6,763 nucleotides of DNA, taken from positions 8,539-15,301 of the forward strand of contig DAFH01000029.1 in NCBI GenBank assembly GCA_002495485.1, read 5' to 3'. This DNA is from Candidatus Bathyarchaeota archaeon UBA185. GTDB taxonomy: Archaea > Thermoproteota > Bathyarchaeia > 40CM-2-53-6. The notes under the pieces were generated by a model. It did not search any database and was not told the origin of the DNA. It saw nothing but the letters and a program-made list of their open reading frames with translations. A program made the translations under genes and the position numbers. Positions 6,264-6,763 of this stretch are shown piece after piece; position 1 is the stretch's first letter, and every line of letters begins with the position of its first letter.

Positions 6264-6439
6264 CGTGATAACCCTCTGACTGCAAAGCTCGCACAGTTTC
6301 TCGACCAGCTGACCTTCTTTGTGGAAGATTCGCGTGGCCGATGCCCTCGACTAGTTCCCAGCGCTTAAGGAGCTTTACACGTTCTGTGACCGAGGTCGTT
6401 GGGCTAGATCACGGTTGCTAATTGAAGTGGACACCCGAA

Positions 6440-6455
6440 GTCGTACAGCTACGAC
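6440..6455. repeat. Inverted repeat 1 (6-bp stem, 4-base loop)
   Basis: GTCGTA, CAGC, TACGAC: a perfect stem with a tetraloop. It is the closest of the three hairpins to the small Cys-rich gene, and could be part of its 5' region or of a structured transcript. Confidence 0.4.
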
Positions 6456-6471
6456 AGTATTGAGCGATACA

Positions 6472-6492
6472 TCCCGAATAGACTGTTCGGGA
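6472..6492. repeat. Inverted repeat 2 (7-bp stem, 7-base loop)
   Basis: TCCCGAA, a 7-base loop, then TTCGGGA: a perfect stem, the most stable of the group. It lies about 45 bases past the TPR gene stop on the minus strand, so it may be a 3' end signal. The loop (TAGACTG or CAGTCTA) lacks the T expected in an anticodon arm. Confidence 0.45.
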
Positions 6493-6501
6493 CCCAGAGT
6501 G

Positions 6502-6517
6502 GGAGAAGCCAGTCTCC
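6502..6517. repeat. Inverted repeat 3 (5-bp stem, 6-base loop)
   Basis: GGAGA, AGCCAG, TCTCC: a perfect 5-bp stem, about 20 bases past the TPR gene stop on the minus strand. Weak alone; notable for being next to the other two. Confidence 0.3.
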
Positions 6518-6537
6518 GCAAGGTTTGGCAGGTCTAG

Positions 6538-6763
6538 CTACGAGTTTGGTGGTGTGTTCAGTCCTATCCGGCTGACGAGCTGGTTGAAGGCCGGTTCAGT
6601 ACGTAGGCTTGCCCAGAGTTGGCCAACCTTCACGGCAAGCAGTCCACCAGCATGCTCTTCCCGAGCCTTTTCCAGATAGCTGATGGCTTTCTCCTTCTCG
6701 CCGAGACCGCAGTGGACGAGGGCTAACGCGACCGGGGAGATGTACCTCTTCACGGACTCTTCT
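6538..6763 (-). CDS. C-terminal end of a TPR protein (5' end outside the window)
   Basis: The frame is open through the right edge (EES upstream of the GTG codon at 6751-6753), so this is a C-terminal fragment of about 74 residues. It reads SPVALALVHCGLGEKEKAISYLEKA, a clear TPR helix pair with the usual G, Y/L and A positions. It ends with SLRTEPAFNQLVSRIGL, equivalent to VVRDDPRFQNLLKRLGI at the end of the cyclase protein at 1136-3079. Such tails are typical of TPR proteins carrying an N-terminal TolB-like, CadC-like, kinase or cyclase module; which one precedes it cannot be seen. GTG 6753 is probably an internal Val. The stop TAG is at 6538-6540. Confidence 0.8.
   Translation of the reverse strand, partial: EESVKRYISPVALALVHCGLGEKEKAISYLEKAREEHAGGLLAVKVGQLWASLRTEPAFNQLVSRIGLNTPPNS

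Larger units (their letters stand above)
6264..6537. other. Interval with three short perfect hairpins, no gene apparent beyond the small-protein extension
   Basis: Between the TPR fragment and the Cys-rich gene, I see no other convincing coding frame and no tRNA. Positions 6264-6350 may encode the extra N-terminus of the Cys-rich protein. A TTAAGC element at 6363-6368 could be a weak TATA box for it. Positions 6440-6517 hold three consecutive perfect inverted repeats. Confidence 0.4.

Noticed and set aside
6440..6517. A tRNA or decayed tRNA formed by the hairpins
   Set aside because: The 7-base loop lacks the invariant T before an anticodon, no acceptor stem pairs, and no D-arm or GGTTCGA T-arm in correct order was found on either strand.
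1..6763. CRISPR array, insertion sequence, toxin-antitoxin pair or defence island
   Set aside because: No regularly spaced direct repeats, transposase motifs, terminal inverted repeats with target duplications, or paired small overlapping genes of those families were seen.

Overview
The window looks like a chromosomal fragment of an archaeon, most likely a mesophilic soil or sediment lineage of the Thermoproteota (Nitrososphaeria/Bathyarchaeia type). This rests on promoter architecture: four or five genes have an archaeal-style TATA element (TTTAAGTA, TTTATC, CATATATC, TTTATT) about 25-45 bases upstream of the chosen start, leaders are short, and five of the eight genes begin with (or seem to need) GTG, TTG or another non-ATG codon. 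The protein families present also occur in bacteria, so the domain assignment is an inference (about 0.65), and no rank below phylum can be given.

Layout from left to right. 1-1005 (minus): an alpha/beta hydrolase of the FrsA/DUF1100/pseudooxynicotine-hydrolase type whose C-terminus runs off the left edge. 1136-3079 (minus): a large soluble signalling protein joining a class III adenylate cyclase domain, a TolB-like domain and a TPR array. Its promoter carries a perfect 17-bp palindrome. 3188-3688 (minus): a four-helix CopD/DUF2269-like membrane protein with a clear TATA box and a strong Shine-Dalgarno. 3765-4196 (minus): a low-molecular-weight-phosphatase-fold arsenate reductase with the Cys triad of thioredoxin-coupled ArsC. 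These four genes run the same way, but each has its own promoter signal, so they look like separate units more than one operon.

4368-5594 (plus) is a YcaQ/AlkX-type DNA glycosylase, divergent from arsC across about 170 bp. 5686-6063 (plus) is a DUF1801 (YdhG/Fra-like) protein. It converges on a small cysteine-rich protein at 6078-6263 (minus), whose reading frame carries an extra CxxC upstream of any normal start codon. The interval 6264-6537 has no other gene but contains three short perfect hairpins. At the right edge (6538-6763, minus) is the C-terminal end of a second TPR protein resembling the C-terminus of the cyclase protein.

Functionally the window is a mixture: nucleotide second-messenger signalling, arsenate/thiol chemistry, DNA alkylation or crosslink repair, and small housekeeping or unknown proteins. 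I see no mobile element, CRISPR array, tRNA or rRNA. No coherent undescribed multi-gene system is evident. The most interesting items are the cyclase-TolB-TPR protein with its palindromic promoter element, and the zinc-ribbon gene whose start is unclear.
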